Below the pieces are notes generated by a model that worked only from the letters and a program-made list of their open reading frames with translations, did not search any database and was not told the origin of the DNA. Positions 17,678 to 26,467 of a stretch of 64,000 nt of DNA are shown here, piece after piece (the first letter of the stretch is position 1; each line of letters starts with the position of its first letter). The stretch is from Colwellia hornerae (GTDB lineage: Bacteria; Pseudomonadota; Gammaproteobacteria; Enterobacterales; Alteromonadaceae), in contig NZ_VOLR01000013.1 in the NCBI RefSeq assembly GCF_007954355.1, positions 1 through 64,000 on the forward strand. Reading direction: 5' to 3'. The position numbers were made by a program, and so were the translations under genes.

Positions 17678-18391
17678 TTAAGAGCTAAGTGCCAAACTCT
17701 TTAAGTTCATTGCATAGCCAATAACCCGGGTAACGATGGCTAGAATGTTATCGGTATCTAATTGCTCGACCGGCACATTTATATTGCGATATTCGATTTG
17801 AGTAAAGACCGTAGCCATTATATCAGCATCAATATGAGGGTCGTGTGAATTAAAAAATTCGCATAGCTCAATGATGGGTTTTAACGAGGCGGCGCGGTGT
17901 ATTTCAGTTAAGGAGGCTAATTGAGGGTTTACGCGCACTTCGGTAAAGAGTAATTGTTGAACAGCCAGTTCTACCGACGAATCGACTATTCTTTTTACTA
18001 AACACTGGGTCGCCATAATGGCGAGTTGATTACGTAAACTTTCTTTTTCACTTATTTTACGTAAACTTGTTTTATTTACATTGGCAAGTAATTCGACAGC
18101 AGGCTGCCAAGCTAAGCTTGTTTTCGCGGTGATTTGTGACGAACACAGGATAAATGCTTGATGTACTAACTCTTGTATATCTTTAAAATAATAAGTGGTA
18201 AGAGAGAGTTGAATCTTCGCATGATTAGCGATGGCACGATGAGTAGTGCCTTTTATACCATTTTTTGCTAATACTTCAATGGCAGATTGTAATATCAGTA
18301 AACGTGTTTGTTCACCTTTGCTACGTCGTTTTACCGCTGGGCTTTCCTTAGTCGAAAACATATTATTGGGTCGTATAATGCTAATTAACAT
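17678..18391 (-). CDS. TetR family transcriptional regulator
   Basis: The 237-aa protein has a TetR-type N-terminal helix-turn-helix (about 26-72, with RLLILQSAIEVLAKNGIKGT and TTYYFKDIQELV) and a helical ligand-binding domain. It lies between aldehyde dehydrogenase and fadE on the same strand, so it may respond to fatty acids or aldehydes. An internal ATG at 18361 is an equally plausible start; neither has a clear ribosome site. The ligand and operator are not known. Confidence 0.85.
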   Translation of the reverse strand: MLISIIRPNNMFSTKESPAVKRRSKGEQTRLLILQSAIEVLAKNGIKGTTHRAIANHAKIQLSLTTYYFKDIQELVHQAFILCSSQITAKTSLAWQPAVELLANVNKTSLRKISEKESLRNQLAIMATQCLVKRIVDSSVELAVQQLLFTEVRVNPQLASLTEIHRAASLKPIIELCEFFNSHDPHIDADIMATVFTQIEYRNINVPVEQLDTDNILAIVTRVIGYAMNLKSLALSS

Positions 18392-18563
18392 AAAGTTAAC
18401 TTATTTTTGATGGTATTTCAATCTAGGTAAGAAAAATGTCATCATTTTTTGTTACTAAAAGTAATATATGAGCACTAGGATTAGAAGAAATTAACGATAG
18501 CATCAATGAGCCCAAGGCGATTGCTAGGCTCATTTATGATGATATTGTTTTAAAAATTATTGA

Positions 18564-18583
18564 TACCTACATCCTTGTAGGTA
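18564..18583 (-). terminator. Probable terminator of fadE
   Basis: A 7-bp perfect stem TACCTAC/GTAGGTA has a 6-nt loop and lies 22 bp beyond the fadE stop. A TTTTT tract follows about 10 nt later on the minus strand. A second, weaker inverted repeat (18506-18533) lies beyond it. Confidence 0.5.
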
Positions 18584-18604
18584 AGTTTATCGTATGATAA
18601 TAAA

Positions 18605-21034
18605 TTAATGACTAGCGGTCTGTGCTCTTAGCTCGTCAGAGTCAAAATCATCTACATTGATGGCGGCTTTTCTGCCCAATTCGGCTTTGCATAATAACTC
18701 GGCCTCTAATTCATTTATCGCATTAACGGCTAAGCCTTTTTTAGCAACTTCATCGAGCGCATAAAAAGGTAGATCTGCACCAATAGCCTGGCAAACCTTC
18801 TTAAATATCGGTTCACAAGCAATAATGTCATCTAACGTTTGCTCAAGTTGACCTAAAACATTTTTTGGGTCTCGGCTTAAATATTGACCTTGTCCTAAAC
18901 GTTCTCGAGTTTTACCGGGCGTTTGTAATATCTGTGCAACTTTATGGTCGGTAATGTCTGAAGGTTTTTTCAACCATGTTCCCACTGGAAAAATCATTGC
19001 CCTTAGGAAAAGTGCCACTATTTTATTCGGGAAGTTACTGATCAAGGCGTCAATTGCTTGCTGTGTTTCATACAAGCTATCTTCAACAGCCCATTGTAAA
19101 AGTGGTAAGTCATCTTGCTGACGACCCTCGTCGTTATAACGTTTTAAGGTTGCCGAAGACAAATATAAATGGCTAAGTACATCGCCTAAACGCGCTGAAA
19201 TTCTTTCTTTACGTTTCAAATCACCACCCAATGTCAGCATAGATATGTCTGATAGCATGGCTAAGTTACTACTAAAACGAGTGAGTAACTGGTAGTAGCG
19301 AGAGGTTTCATCTCGAAAAGGTGTCTTGAGTACCCGTGCGCCGGTTAATGAAAACCAAAGGCTGCGGACAACATTGCTGATTGCGAAGCCTATATGGCCA
19401 AATAAGGCGTGATCAAATTCTTTTAATGCAGTTATGTCATCGGTTTGGTTTGCCGCTGCTAATTCCGCTAAAACATAGGGATGACAACGAATAGCTCCCT
19501 GTCCATAAATAATTAAACTACGCGTTAAAATATTCGCACCTTCAACGGTTATCGCAATTGGTGCACCTTGATAGGCGCGAGCAAGGTAATTACCTTCGCC
19601 CATGCAAATACCTTTACCGCCATGAATATCCATCGCATCGTTGACACAAATACGCATTTTTTCAGTTAAATGGTATTTTATAATCGCTGAAATTACCGAA
19701 GGTTTCTCTCCTAAATCGATAGCACCAGTGGACATAGTTGTTACCGCATCCATTAAGTAAGCATTGCCGCCGATGCGAGCAAGGGGTTCTTCAATACCTT
19801 CCATTTTACCAATAGGGATTTTGAACTGACGGCGAATCCTGCTGTAAGCACCCGTAGCAAGTGCGAGTGACTTTATACCACCGGCACTATTTGAAGGGAG
19901 TGTAATAGCACGCCCAACAGACAAACATTCCATAAGCATACGCCAGCCTTGACCAGCCATTTCTGCGCCACCAATAATATAATCAAGTGGCACAAAAACA
20001 TCCATACCTTGCGTTGGACCATTTTGAAAGGGCACGTTAAGTGGAAAATGTCGACGGCCAGTGATAACGCCGTCTATATCTGTAGGGATCAATGCACAGG
20101 TAATGCCTAAATCAACCGTTTCACCCAGTAAATGGTCAGGGTCTTTTAGTTTAAAAGCTAAACCAAGTACCGTAGCAATGGGCGCGAGTGTGATGTAGCG
20201 TTTGTCCCAGGTTAATCTCATGCCAAGAACTTCTTTACCTGCAAATTCACCGTGACAAATAATGCCTTCATCGGGGATCGCTCCCGCATCTGAGCCTGCT
20301 TCTGGGCTGGTCAATGCAAAACAAGGAATTTCATCACCAACCGCTAAACGAGGAAGGTAGTAGTCTTGTTGTTCTTTTGTGCCATAAAGTTGTAATAATT
20401 CACCTGGACCTAAAGAGTTAGGAACCCCAACTGTGCTAGCTAAAACAGCACTTACCCCGGATAATTTTTGTAAAACTCGCGACTGTGCATAAGCACAAAA
20501 TTCTAAGCCACCATATTTCTTTTTGATAATCATTGCGAAGAATTTATTATCTTTCAAAAACTGCCAAACCTCTGCTGATAAATCAGCATCAACATGGGTC
20601 GTTTGCCAGTCATTGGTCATTTTACAGACTTCTTCGACCGGGCCATTTAAGAAGCTTTGTTCCTCAACGCTTAACCGTGGTGCTTCATAATTATGAAGTT
20701 TTTTCCAATCAGGATTACCACGAAACAGTTCTGCCTCAAACCACGTAGTGCCAGCGTCGATAGCTTCTTGTTCAGTGCTAGACATTTGCGGCATAATAGA
20801 TCTAAAGATTTTCAGCAAAGGTTGAGTAATATACTGCTTTCTAAAGTCAGATATATTCAAAGGTAATGCAATGATTAAAAATATTATCCAACTGAAAAAT
20901 GACAGCGCGTCAAAGATAGTACCCACGGCCATTAATGCAGCAAAACTTAAGGTGAAAGTTGAGAGCGCAGCACGGGTGTATGCCATAAATCCGGTTAAAA
21001 TAACGGCATAAATAAACCATGTAAACTGTTCCAT
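18605..21034 (-). CDS. fadE: Acyl-CoA dehydrogenase FadE
   Basis: This is the inner-membrane-associated dehydrogenase of the classical E. coli beta-oxidation pathway. The 809-aa length is near the 814 aa of E. coli FadE. Long stretches agree from memory, for example [47 protein letters not shown] and [12 protein letters not shown]; the last is near the active site. Two hydrophobic helices (about 5-28 and 40-60) precede the catalytic domain. AAGGAAAA gives a good ribosome site. A FadR-like site lies upstream, and divergent yafJ is the same neighbour as in E. coli. Confidence 0.96.
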   Translation of the reverse strand: MEQFTWFIYAVILTGFMAYTRAALSTFTLSFAALMAVGTIFDALSFFSWIIFLIIALPLNISDFRKQYITQPLLKIFRSIMPQMSSTEQEAIDAGTTWFEAELFRGNPDWKKLHNYEAPRLSVEEQSFLNGPVEEVCKMTNDWQTTHVDADLSAEVWQFLKDNKFFAMIIKKKYGGLEFCAYAQSRVLQKLSGVSAVLASTVGVPNSLGPGELLQLYGTKEQQDYYLPRLAVGDEIPCFALTSPEAGSDAGAIPDEGIICHGEFAGKEVLGMRLTWDKRYITLAPIATVLGLAFKLKDPDHLLGETVDLGITCALIPTDIDGVITGRRHFPLNVPFQNGPTQGMDVFVPLDYIIGGAEMAGQGWRMLMECLSVGRAITLPSNSAGGIKSLALATGAYSRIRRQFKIPIGKMEGIEEPLARIGGNAYLMDAVTTMSTGAIDLGEKPSVISAIIKYHLTEKMRICVNDAMDIHGGKGICMGEGNYLARAYQGAPIAITVEGANILTRSLIIYGQGAIRCHPYVLAELAAANQTDDITALKEFDHALFGHIGFAISNVVRSLWFSLTGARVLKTPFRDETSRYYQLLTRFSSNLAMLSDISMLTLGGDLKRKERISARLGDVLSHLYLSSATLKRYNDEGRQQDDLPLLQWAVEDSLYETQQAIDALISNFPNKIVALFLRAMIFPVGTWLKKPSDITDHKVAQILQTPGKTRERLGQGQYLSRDPKNVLGQLEQTLDDIIACEPIFKKVCQAIGADLPFYALDEVAKKGLAVNAINELEAELLCKAELGRKAAINVDDFDSDELRAQTASH

Positions 21035-21076
21035 TAATTTTCCTTTTTAAAAATAAAAGCCTAAAGATAAAAGCAA

Positions 21077-21093
21077 AGAGGTCTGACCATAAT
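21077..21093. promoter_or_regulatory. FadR-like operator upstream of fadE
   Basis: The core GGTC-T-GACC reads TATGGTCAGACCTCT on the minus strand, very close to the FadR consensus (TGGTCNGACCA). It lies about 45 bp upstream of fadE and between fadE and the divergent yafJ. Confidence 0.65.
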
Positions 21094-21191
21094 TTTAGCT
21101 TAAATCTATGTGCAATAAATTACAAATATATTTATCGTTGTTACCTTATTTATAGGATAATAAAGCTAATTATCTATTCGGAAATTAATTT

Positions 21192-21992
21192 ATGTGTGAA
21201 CTACTGGCGATGAGTGCGAACGTACCCACTGATATTTGCTTTAGCTTTAGTGGCTTAATGCAGCGTGGTGGTAATACTGGGCCGCATAAAGATGGTTGGG
21301 GCATTACTTTTTATGAGGGTAAAGGCTGTCGAAGTTTTAAAGACCCTTTACCAAGTTCACAATCACCGATTGCCGAATTAGTGACAAATTATCCGATAAA
21401 GAGTGAAGCGGTTATTTGCCATATTCGACAAGCAAACTCTGGTGGTATCTCTTTGGAGAATACTCACCCGTTTACCCGTCAAATGTGGGGGAGAAATTGG
21501 ACTTATGCCCATAATGGACAATTAAAAAATGTCCAGGGTGAGCTGCCTGTACAGTTACATTTCCCTGTTGGAGCTACCGACAGCGAACACGCGTTCTGTT
21601 GGATCTTAGACCAACTTCATTTTAAGTTCGCGGATAAAGAACCAACAGCAACTGTGTTGTTTACATTTATTGCCAAGTTGAGTGTCAAAATAAATGCATT
21701 GGGTGTTTTCAATGTCAACATTACCAATGGTCAGTATTTATTTGCCTACTGTGCAAATAACTTACATTGGATAACACGCAGAGCTCCGTTTGGTAAAGCC
21801 CGTTTGATTGATGCGGAAGTGGTGATTAATTTCACCGAAGAAACCACAGAAAGTGATGTGGTCACGGTCATTGCCACTCAGCCATTAACCAATAATGAAA
21901 GCTGGCACAAAATGACCAAAGGACAGTGGCACTTATTTTGTCTGGGAGAGTCTATTGCTTCAGGACAAGAGGTATTGATGGCGGAAAGTTAA
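21192..21992 (+). CDS. yafJ: Class II glutamine amidotransferase YafJ, intact copy
   Basis: The 266-aa protein starts MCELLAMSAN, so Cys2 becomes the N-terminal nucleophile after Met removal, as in Ntn-type glutamine amidotransferases. Other visible landmarks are HKDGWGI, CHIRQANSGG and TYAHNGQL. The family is probably a stand-alone glutamine hydrolase or amidotransferase of unknown acceptor. It lies next to divergent fadE as in E. coli. From 21294 onward the gene lies in a 959-bp direct repeat whose second copy is at 26468. Its stop overlaps the convergent truncated DUF3108 copy by 4 bp. Confidence 0.93.
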   Translation: MCELLAMSANVPTDICFSFSGLMQRGGNTGPHKDGWGITFYEGKGCRSFKDPLPSSQSPIAELVTNYPIKSEAVICHIRQANSGGISLENTHPFTRQMWGRNWTYAHNGQLKNVQGELPVQLHFPVGATDSEHAFCWILDQLHFKFADKEPTATVLFTFIAKLSVKINALGVFNVNITNGQYLFAYCANNLHWITRRAPFGKARLIDAEVVINFTEETTESDVVTVIATQPLTNNESWHKMTKGQWHLFCLGESIASGQEVLMAES

Positions 21993-22252
21993 TATTCTTC
22001 AAGTGAAGTCAGTTGTGCATCAAACTGTTCAACATCAGATTTTATTTGTTGTATTTTAACCAACAAGTAATTTAACTCTGGGGCGAACCAAGCATAAGTG
22101 ACTTTTTTCTTTTCAATGACTTCTCTTTTTAATCTAACGGCTTTTATCATACCAAAAGGTAGCATTAATTCATCTTGACCATCGTATTGATAAACGTAAT
22201 TTTTAATTTTACCTGTATGACTTATCACCGGATAAACAAATAGTTTTTGCTC
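21294..22252. repeat. 959-bp direct repeat, left copy
   Basis: This repeat matches 26468-27426 without any gap. I count 16 mismatches, about 98.3% identity, of which 12 fall in 21964-22022. It covers most of yafJ and the C-terminal third of the convergent DUF3108 gene. The 4.2 kb between the copies is foreign to the fadE-yafJ-DUF3108-purN order. Confidence 0.95.
21989..22252 (-). pseudogene. Truncated DUF3108 gene (C-terminal third)
   Basis: Only the last about 87 codons of the DUF3108 protein remain. The signal peptide and first two-thirds are missing because the copy ends at the repeat junction (22252). The product would end LTSLEEY instead of LTSLEQH in the intact gene at 27163-27903. An internal ATG at 22228 opens a 79-codon frame, but there is no reason to expect a functional product. 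Confidence 0.85.
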
Positions 22253-22392
22253 TGGATTACCCCGTTGATTTTACAGATGAATTATTTTTACGAGAATTAC
22301 TATCTTTAGTCAGAGATGACTGTGAAGGAACAACTGAAAGCTCAACCAAAGACAGTCAAACTAATAATACCCATCTCATTCAATTATAGAGG
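22253..22392 (+). pseudogene. C-terminal fragment of an unknown gene at the left insert junction
   Basis: From the junction a plus-strand frame reads YPVDFTDELFLRELLSLV and further to a stop at 22387-22389, with a hydrophilic Ser/Thr/Asn-rich end. It has no start codon or ribosome site on the insert side. It looks like the tail of a gene cut when the insert formed. I do not recognise the family. Confidence 0.45.
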
Positions 22393-24453
22393 TTATGAAT
22401 GCTCCGTTATTTTCAGCTCATTAATTGGGCAAGGTTCAGCGATGCCATAACCTTGCGAATAATCAATGCCTATTTCCTTCAGTTTTAATCCAATCTCAGT
22501 GTTTTCAACAAATTCAGCTACTGTCTTTTTACCCATCACACGACCCACTTCGTGAATTGATTTTACCATGGCATAATCGATGGGGTCGTCCACTATTCCT
22601 TTAACAAATAAACCATCAATCTTTAAAAAATCGACTGGTAAATATTTTAAGTAAGCGAATGAGGACAATCCAGTGCCAAAGTCATCGAGTGCAAAACTAC
22701 AACCCTTACTGTGCATTGCTTCGATAAAGGTTGTCGCATCGGTGAGGTTAGAGATAGCCGCCGTTTCTGTGATTTCAAAACATATCTTCTTTGCCGGAAT
22801 TTGGTAATGATCAAGATAATCAATCACAGTCTTTAGAAAGCCAGACGCCGTAAGTGATGGTCCAGATAAATTAATTGAACACAGTTCAAGTGCGGCCAAA
22901 TGTTCTGGATGTTTGGATAGATAATTAAATTGGTTTTCGATCACCCACTTGTCGATTTTTGTCATCAAGTGATAACGTTCAGCTGCAGGCAGAAAAGCAT
23001 TGGGCGAAATAAGCGAACCAGATTCATCAACCATACGCAAAAGCACCTCATAGTGAAGTCCATTTCTATCAGTTGGTTTATTGGGTTGGATAACTTGGGC
23101 GTACAAACAAAATCTATCATTTTCTAGTGCCGAATTGATTTTAGTCACCCACTGCATATCTCCATGGACCTTGGCTATATCAGAAACACTCTCAGTGTAG
23201 ATACGGAAACAATCACGACCAGCATCTTTTGCAGCGTAACATGCAATATCTGCGTTTCTGAGTAAGTCATTGGTGTTATTAATACTTTCACCAATGGGTG
23301 CAATACCGATACTGACACTAATAGCAAAAGGTTTATCTTCCCATAAAAACCTATGCTGATTAACTTTATCAATCAGTTTTTGAGCAACCTCTTTGGCGTT
23401 TTTAATATTACAATTTAGCATCAAAATACCAAACTCATCCCCACCTAAACGGGCTAATACGTCTTGGCTACGAATATGCATTTTTAGTATCTGACTTATT
23501 TGACGCAACAATTCATCACCGGCGATATGACCACAGGTGTCATTGATAACCTTGAACTGATCTAGATCGAGGTAACAAAATATATGTTCAGCATTTTCAG
23601 CCTGTCTACTTTGCATTGCTTGAAATAAATGAAGCTCAAAACCTCTTCGATTGACTAGACCGCTCAGTAAGTCATGATTAGCTTGGTAGGTAAGTTCTTT
23701 TTGACTGACATGAAGCGCTTTTTCCCTTTGTTCACGCTTTTTTATATCTCTATAAATAATGTCTAATAATCGGTTGATGGAGTCGCCTAAATCATCAAGT
23801 TCATTTTTTTTCTTCTTATTAACTGGGGGAATACGATTCTGTTTGGGATTGTTTAGATCAAAATCATTGAGCGCTGCGCCTATAGCAATAACTTTTTTTG
23901 TTGTGGTTCGATAAAACAAAAAGACAAGGATAAAAGCCAAAAGAATATTTCGCACTAATCCAGACAAAAGAACCAATATAGAACGATCAATAAATCTGTC
24001 TGAGGCTAAAGCTGGATCAATATAAATTCTCAAATTACCGATATTCTCACCACTTTTAAAATATAAAGGTTGGTTAAAACCTTTAATTTCCCCAAAGATT
24101 TCAAACCCCTTAGTAAGGTTTGTTCTCTCAGTGTTTTCAGAAGCCAGTTGAGTCAGCACTTCATCACGTTCATTAGTAATAGTGACCGATGTTATAGAAT
24201 GATACTGAAGAATACCTTTAGCTACTTCTTCAGCGGCAGGTGCGTCAAGGTGAAAAGAAGCATCAGCCGCAGCAAACTGATTAGCCGCCAGAATTTCCGA
24301 GGCAAACTGTTGTATCTCATTTTGTTCACGCACAAAATCAACAGCAATCTGAATGCAACTAAGAGAAAAGCCAACTAACAGTGTCACTAAAACACTATTT
24401 TTAGCCAGCGTGTATGACAAACTATCGGTAAAAGGCCGGCTACTTTGTCTCAT
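22393..24453 (-). CDS. MbaA-like GGDEF-EAL membrane protein (c-di-GMP turnover)
   Basis: The start at 24453 overlaps the upstream stop (ATGA), which implies coupled translation; an earlier ATG at 24507 is possible. In this 686-aa numbering a transmembrane helix (about 21-38), a periplasmic loop (about 40-157), a second helix (about 158-180) and a HAMP-like linker come first. An intact GGDEF (337-341) and then an EAL domain with EVL at 469-471 and intact DDFG follow. Intact motifs suggest possible diguanylate cyclase and phosphodiesterase ability. The upstream gene encodes a polyamine-binding protein, as in the nspS-mbaA pair of Vibrio cholerae, where the binding protein controls this type of enzyme. 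The pairing is inferred. Confidence 0.85.
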   Translation of the reverse strand: MRQSSRPFTDSLSYTLAKNSVLVTLLVGFSLSCIQIAVDFVREQNEIQQFASEILAANQFAAADASFHLDAPAAEEVAKGILQYHSITSVTITNERDEVLTQLASENTERTNLTKGFEIFGEIKGFNQPLYFKSGENIGNLRIYIDPALASDRFIDRSILVLLSGLVRNILLAFILVFLFYRTTTKKVIAIGAALNDFDLNNPKQNRIPPVNKKKKNELDDLGDSINRLLDIIYRDIKKREQREKALHVSQKELTYQANHDLLSGLVNRRGFELHLFQAMQSRQAENAEHIFCYLDLDQFKVINDTCGHIAGDELLRQISQILKMHIRSQDVLARLGGDEFGILMLNCNIKNAKEVAQKLIDKVNQHRFLWEDKPFAISVSIGIAPIGESINNTNDLLRNADIACYAAKDAGRDCFRIYTESVSDIAKVHGDMQWVTKINSALENDRFCLYAQVIQPNKPTDRNGLHYEVLLRMVDESGSLISPNAFLPAAERYHLMTKIDKWVIENQFNYLSKHPEHLAALELCSINLSGPSLTASGFLKTVIDYLDHYQIPAKKICFEITETAAISNLTDATTFIEAMHSKGCSFALDDFGTGLSSFAYLKYLPVDFLKIDGLFVKGIVDDPIDYAMVKSIHEVGRVMGKKTVAEFVENTEIGLKLKEIGIDYSQGYGIAEPCPINELKITEHS

Positions 24454-25586
24454 TGGGTGTTTGTACTTTTTGTACTTTCTGACAAGTGCTTTAATGCTGT
24501 ATTCCATATATTGTCGATTCCATTGCGAGTTCGCCGATCAAGCTGGGGCATGAGCACGATTAGAGCTTTTGATTCACTGAGAGAAGTGGCGTAGAACCCT
24601 CGCTTTTGGGCCTCAGTAGCCTTTTCGACTGTCATCATATTAACGGGGTTAGTACCTAATGCTTCAACTAGTACACTGTTCTGGAATTCAGCACTGATAG
24701 TGAAATTTATCCATTCCTCTGCAATACGTTTCAATTCTGGCTTATCTGCGAGCTCTTGACTTAATACGTGATTATCAATCCAGCCTGGAACACCTTCTCT
24801 AGGGTAAGCCCATTTCCAAGTTTCACCGCGCTTTTTTAACTCTGGTAAAGAAAACCCCCAGGAAGACGCTAATTTGTTTTGCATTAAATCATCTGCAGTA
24901 TCAACACCTTCCCATAGAGATTTTGCGTTGGCTATCAATGAAGTCAATTTTGCTTGGAATGCTTTATTATTTAACTGATCAAAATCACTTAGGGCATTTT
25001 TGTTATAACCCATGGCTAAAGCCGTAAGATAAACATTAATCTCACCGTAATCAGCAACACTATATTGCCCCTTATATTTAGGATCCCAAAGTATGTTCCA
25101 GCTTTGAGGTGGCTCATCAAAATACGCTGTGTTATACACCAGTCCATAAGGTCCCCATGCAAAGGGCAAACCATAATGAACACCATCTTTAACCAAATAC
25201 TTTGAATATTTAAAGGAGGGGTTAAGTTGTTGGTAATTTGGTAAATTATCAAGGTTTAGCGGAAGCAATAGTCCTGAATCAATCATTTTAAAACGTTTAT
25301 CGTTGATACGATTATGAGCGGGACTAACAATATCGGCTTTTTTTAATCGTAGGGCAGCAAAGCCATCTTCTGCATCTACGATATAATTTACCTTTAATAT
25401 GATATCAATAGAATACTTTTTAGATATGAGTCGTCTAAATTTTTCACGTTGTATTTCGGGTGCATAACCTTCCCAAACCAGTAAACGGAGTACTTGCTGT
25501 TTTTCTGCAAATACACAAACAGAAACAATACTAATAGATAATCCCATGCAAATGAATGCGAGCTTTTGGGCGACGTATTTTAACAT
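24450..25586 (-). CDS. NspS-like polyamine-binding periplasmic protein
   Basis: This resembles PotD/PotF-type spermidine/putrescine-binding proteins. It has a signal peptide (about 1-28, ending VCVFA), VLRLLVWEGYAP at the start of lobe 1, a GLPFAWGPYGLVYN region, SLWEGVDTADDLMQNKLA and a C-terminal helix. No ABC permease or ATPase genes are nearby. Instead it is translationally coupled to a GGDEF-EVL protein. That arrangement matches NspS, which senses norspermidine/spermidine rather than importing it. I chose the ATG at 25586, with GGAG 12 nt upstream; ATGs at 25604 and farther are alternatives. The ligand is inferred. Confidence 0.8.
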   Translation of the reverse strand: MLKYVAQKLAFICMGLSISIVSVCVFAEKQQVLRLLVWEGYAPEIQREKFRRLISKKYSIDIILKVNYIVDAEDGFAALRLKKADIVSPAHNRINDKRFKMIDSGLLLPLNLDNLPNYQQLNPSFKYSKYLVKDGVHYGLPFAWGPYGLVYNTAYFDEPPQSWNILWDPKYKGQYSVADYGEINVYLTALAMGYNKNALSDFDQLNNKAFQAKLTSLIANAKSLWEGVDTADDLMQNKLASSWGFSLPELKKRGETWKWAYPREGVPGWIDNHVLSQELADKPELKRIAEEWINFTISAEFQNSVLVEALGTNPVNMMTVEKATEAQKRGFYATSLSESKALIVLMPQLDRRTRNGIDNIWNTALKHLSESTKSTNTQ

Positions 25587-25730
25587 TGTTGATGCCAACT
25601 CCATTTGTTTAAAACAGATGTAGATTATAAATAATATAAACACTCTATCCTATATAATCAACCCATAATCAGCAATTCTCGGTAAGTGATAAGATCAGTG
25701 CATAAATTCGCTTGTTAGCCAATTTTTTAG

Positions 25731-25976
25731 TTATTCCCTCTTAGCATTATCATAGTGCTTTGTCTGTAACCGAGCTTGCTCACGTACTTCTAATTTTAGT
25801 TTTTTACCTTTCCTTTCATAGCTTCTAGCTGCGTCATTAGGCTCCAAAGTACCTACTATTCCACTATTACCTAAACTTGAAGCACTCTTAATAGCTAGAA
25901 CAACGTCTTCATGATTTCGCAAAATCCCCACCGAAAGATTAGCCTCTTTATCAACTGTGCTTCGGTTAATTTTCAT
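25731..25976 (-). CDS. Small mobile-element-like protein, possibly truncated
   Basis: The 81-aa product from ATG 25976 begins MKINRSTVDKEANLSVGILR, which resembles the helix-turn-helix starts of small accessory proteins encoded beside integrases (DUF6262/KfrA-N type). The rest is a highly charged helical tail. In frame, codons upstream of the ATG (from 26003) still read like part of the domain but meet a stop at 26010-26012, so the gene may have lost its 5' end. I cannot name it with confidence. Confidence 0.4.
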   Translation of the reverse strand: MKINRSTVDKEANLSVGILRNHEDVVLAIKSASSLGNSGIVGTLEPNDAARSYERKGKKLKLEVREQARLQTKHYDNAKRE

Positions 25977-26076
25977 CTTGCCATTAGCTACTTTTTTCTT
26001 CAATTCACGCTATCAGATCCACGATAATCTGAAGCTCACAGACAATGTTTTTTTAAATAAAAGAGCAGCTTTGTGG

Positions 26077-26280
26077 CTATAAAAACATGCCGTGTTCTAG
26101 GCAATTAATGAGGTTTAAGACCGTTTCAGTATCTTCCTCGGTATGAGCCATATCAAGAGGCCGTTTGTGACCAAGGCTGCGAACTTGATTATTCAACCAG
26201 CGTTTAGCTGCTTCGTCATCGCCCTTGAAGAACTCAATCGCTGCTTTGGTTATTGCGGCTAGTCGGTCTTCGTCGTTCAT
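26077..26280 (-). CDS. Orphan Xre/MbcA/ParS-type antitoxin domain (DUF2384-like)
   Basis: The 67-aa protein reads like the toxin-binding domain of Xre/MbcA/ParS antitoxins: GDDEAAKRWLNNQVRSLGHK, then RPLDMAHTEEDTETVL and a closing LEHGMF. The N-terminal DNA-binding helix-turn-helix of full antitoxins is missing. No RES-domain toxin is seen next to it. GGAG lies 9 nt before the ATG. Such genes are common cargo in mobile or integron-like DNA. It could act as an anti-toxin solo or be a leftover. Confidence 0.75.
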   Translation of the reverse strand: MNDEDRLAAITKAAIEFFKGDDEAAKRWLNNQVRSLGHKRPLDMAHTEEDTETVLNLINCLEHGMFL

Positions 26281-26410
26281 CTTATTAGCTCCTGATGTTT
26301 GATAAGCTTATACAGTAATTAAACAGTGTAATACTACTTTAAATGCTTGTCACATTCTTTTCATATGGACATAAGATAGGTGTTGCAAACACGGCGGTAG
26401 GGCTCTTTAT

Positions 26411-26449
26411 ATGGACAGAGTGGTTGATATCCCACATGTTCTGTCCATT
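26411..26449. repeat. Inverted repeat next to the right insert junction
   Basis: ATGGACAGA (26411-26419) and TCTGTCCAT (26440-26448) are perfect inverted 9-mers. The segment between holds a second, shorter pairing (GTGG with CCAC). It sits 20 bp from the start of the right direct repeat. It may be a recombination or protein-binding site, but no known att or attC layout is clear. Confidence 0.5.
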
Positions 26450-26467
26450 ATTACGAACTGAGAGTTG

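Noticed and set aside
24450-25586. Polyamine ABC importer operon
   Set aside because: No permease or ATPase genes flank the binding protein; it is coupled to a GGDEF-EVL gene instead.
22253-26467. Insert as an IS element or transposon
   Set aside because: No transposase gene, terminal inverted repeats or short target-site duplication was found; the flanking repeats are 959 bp of host genes.
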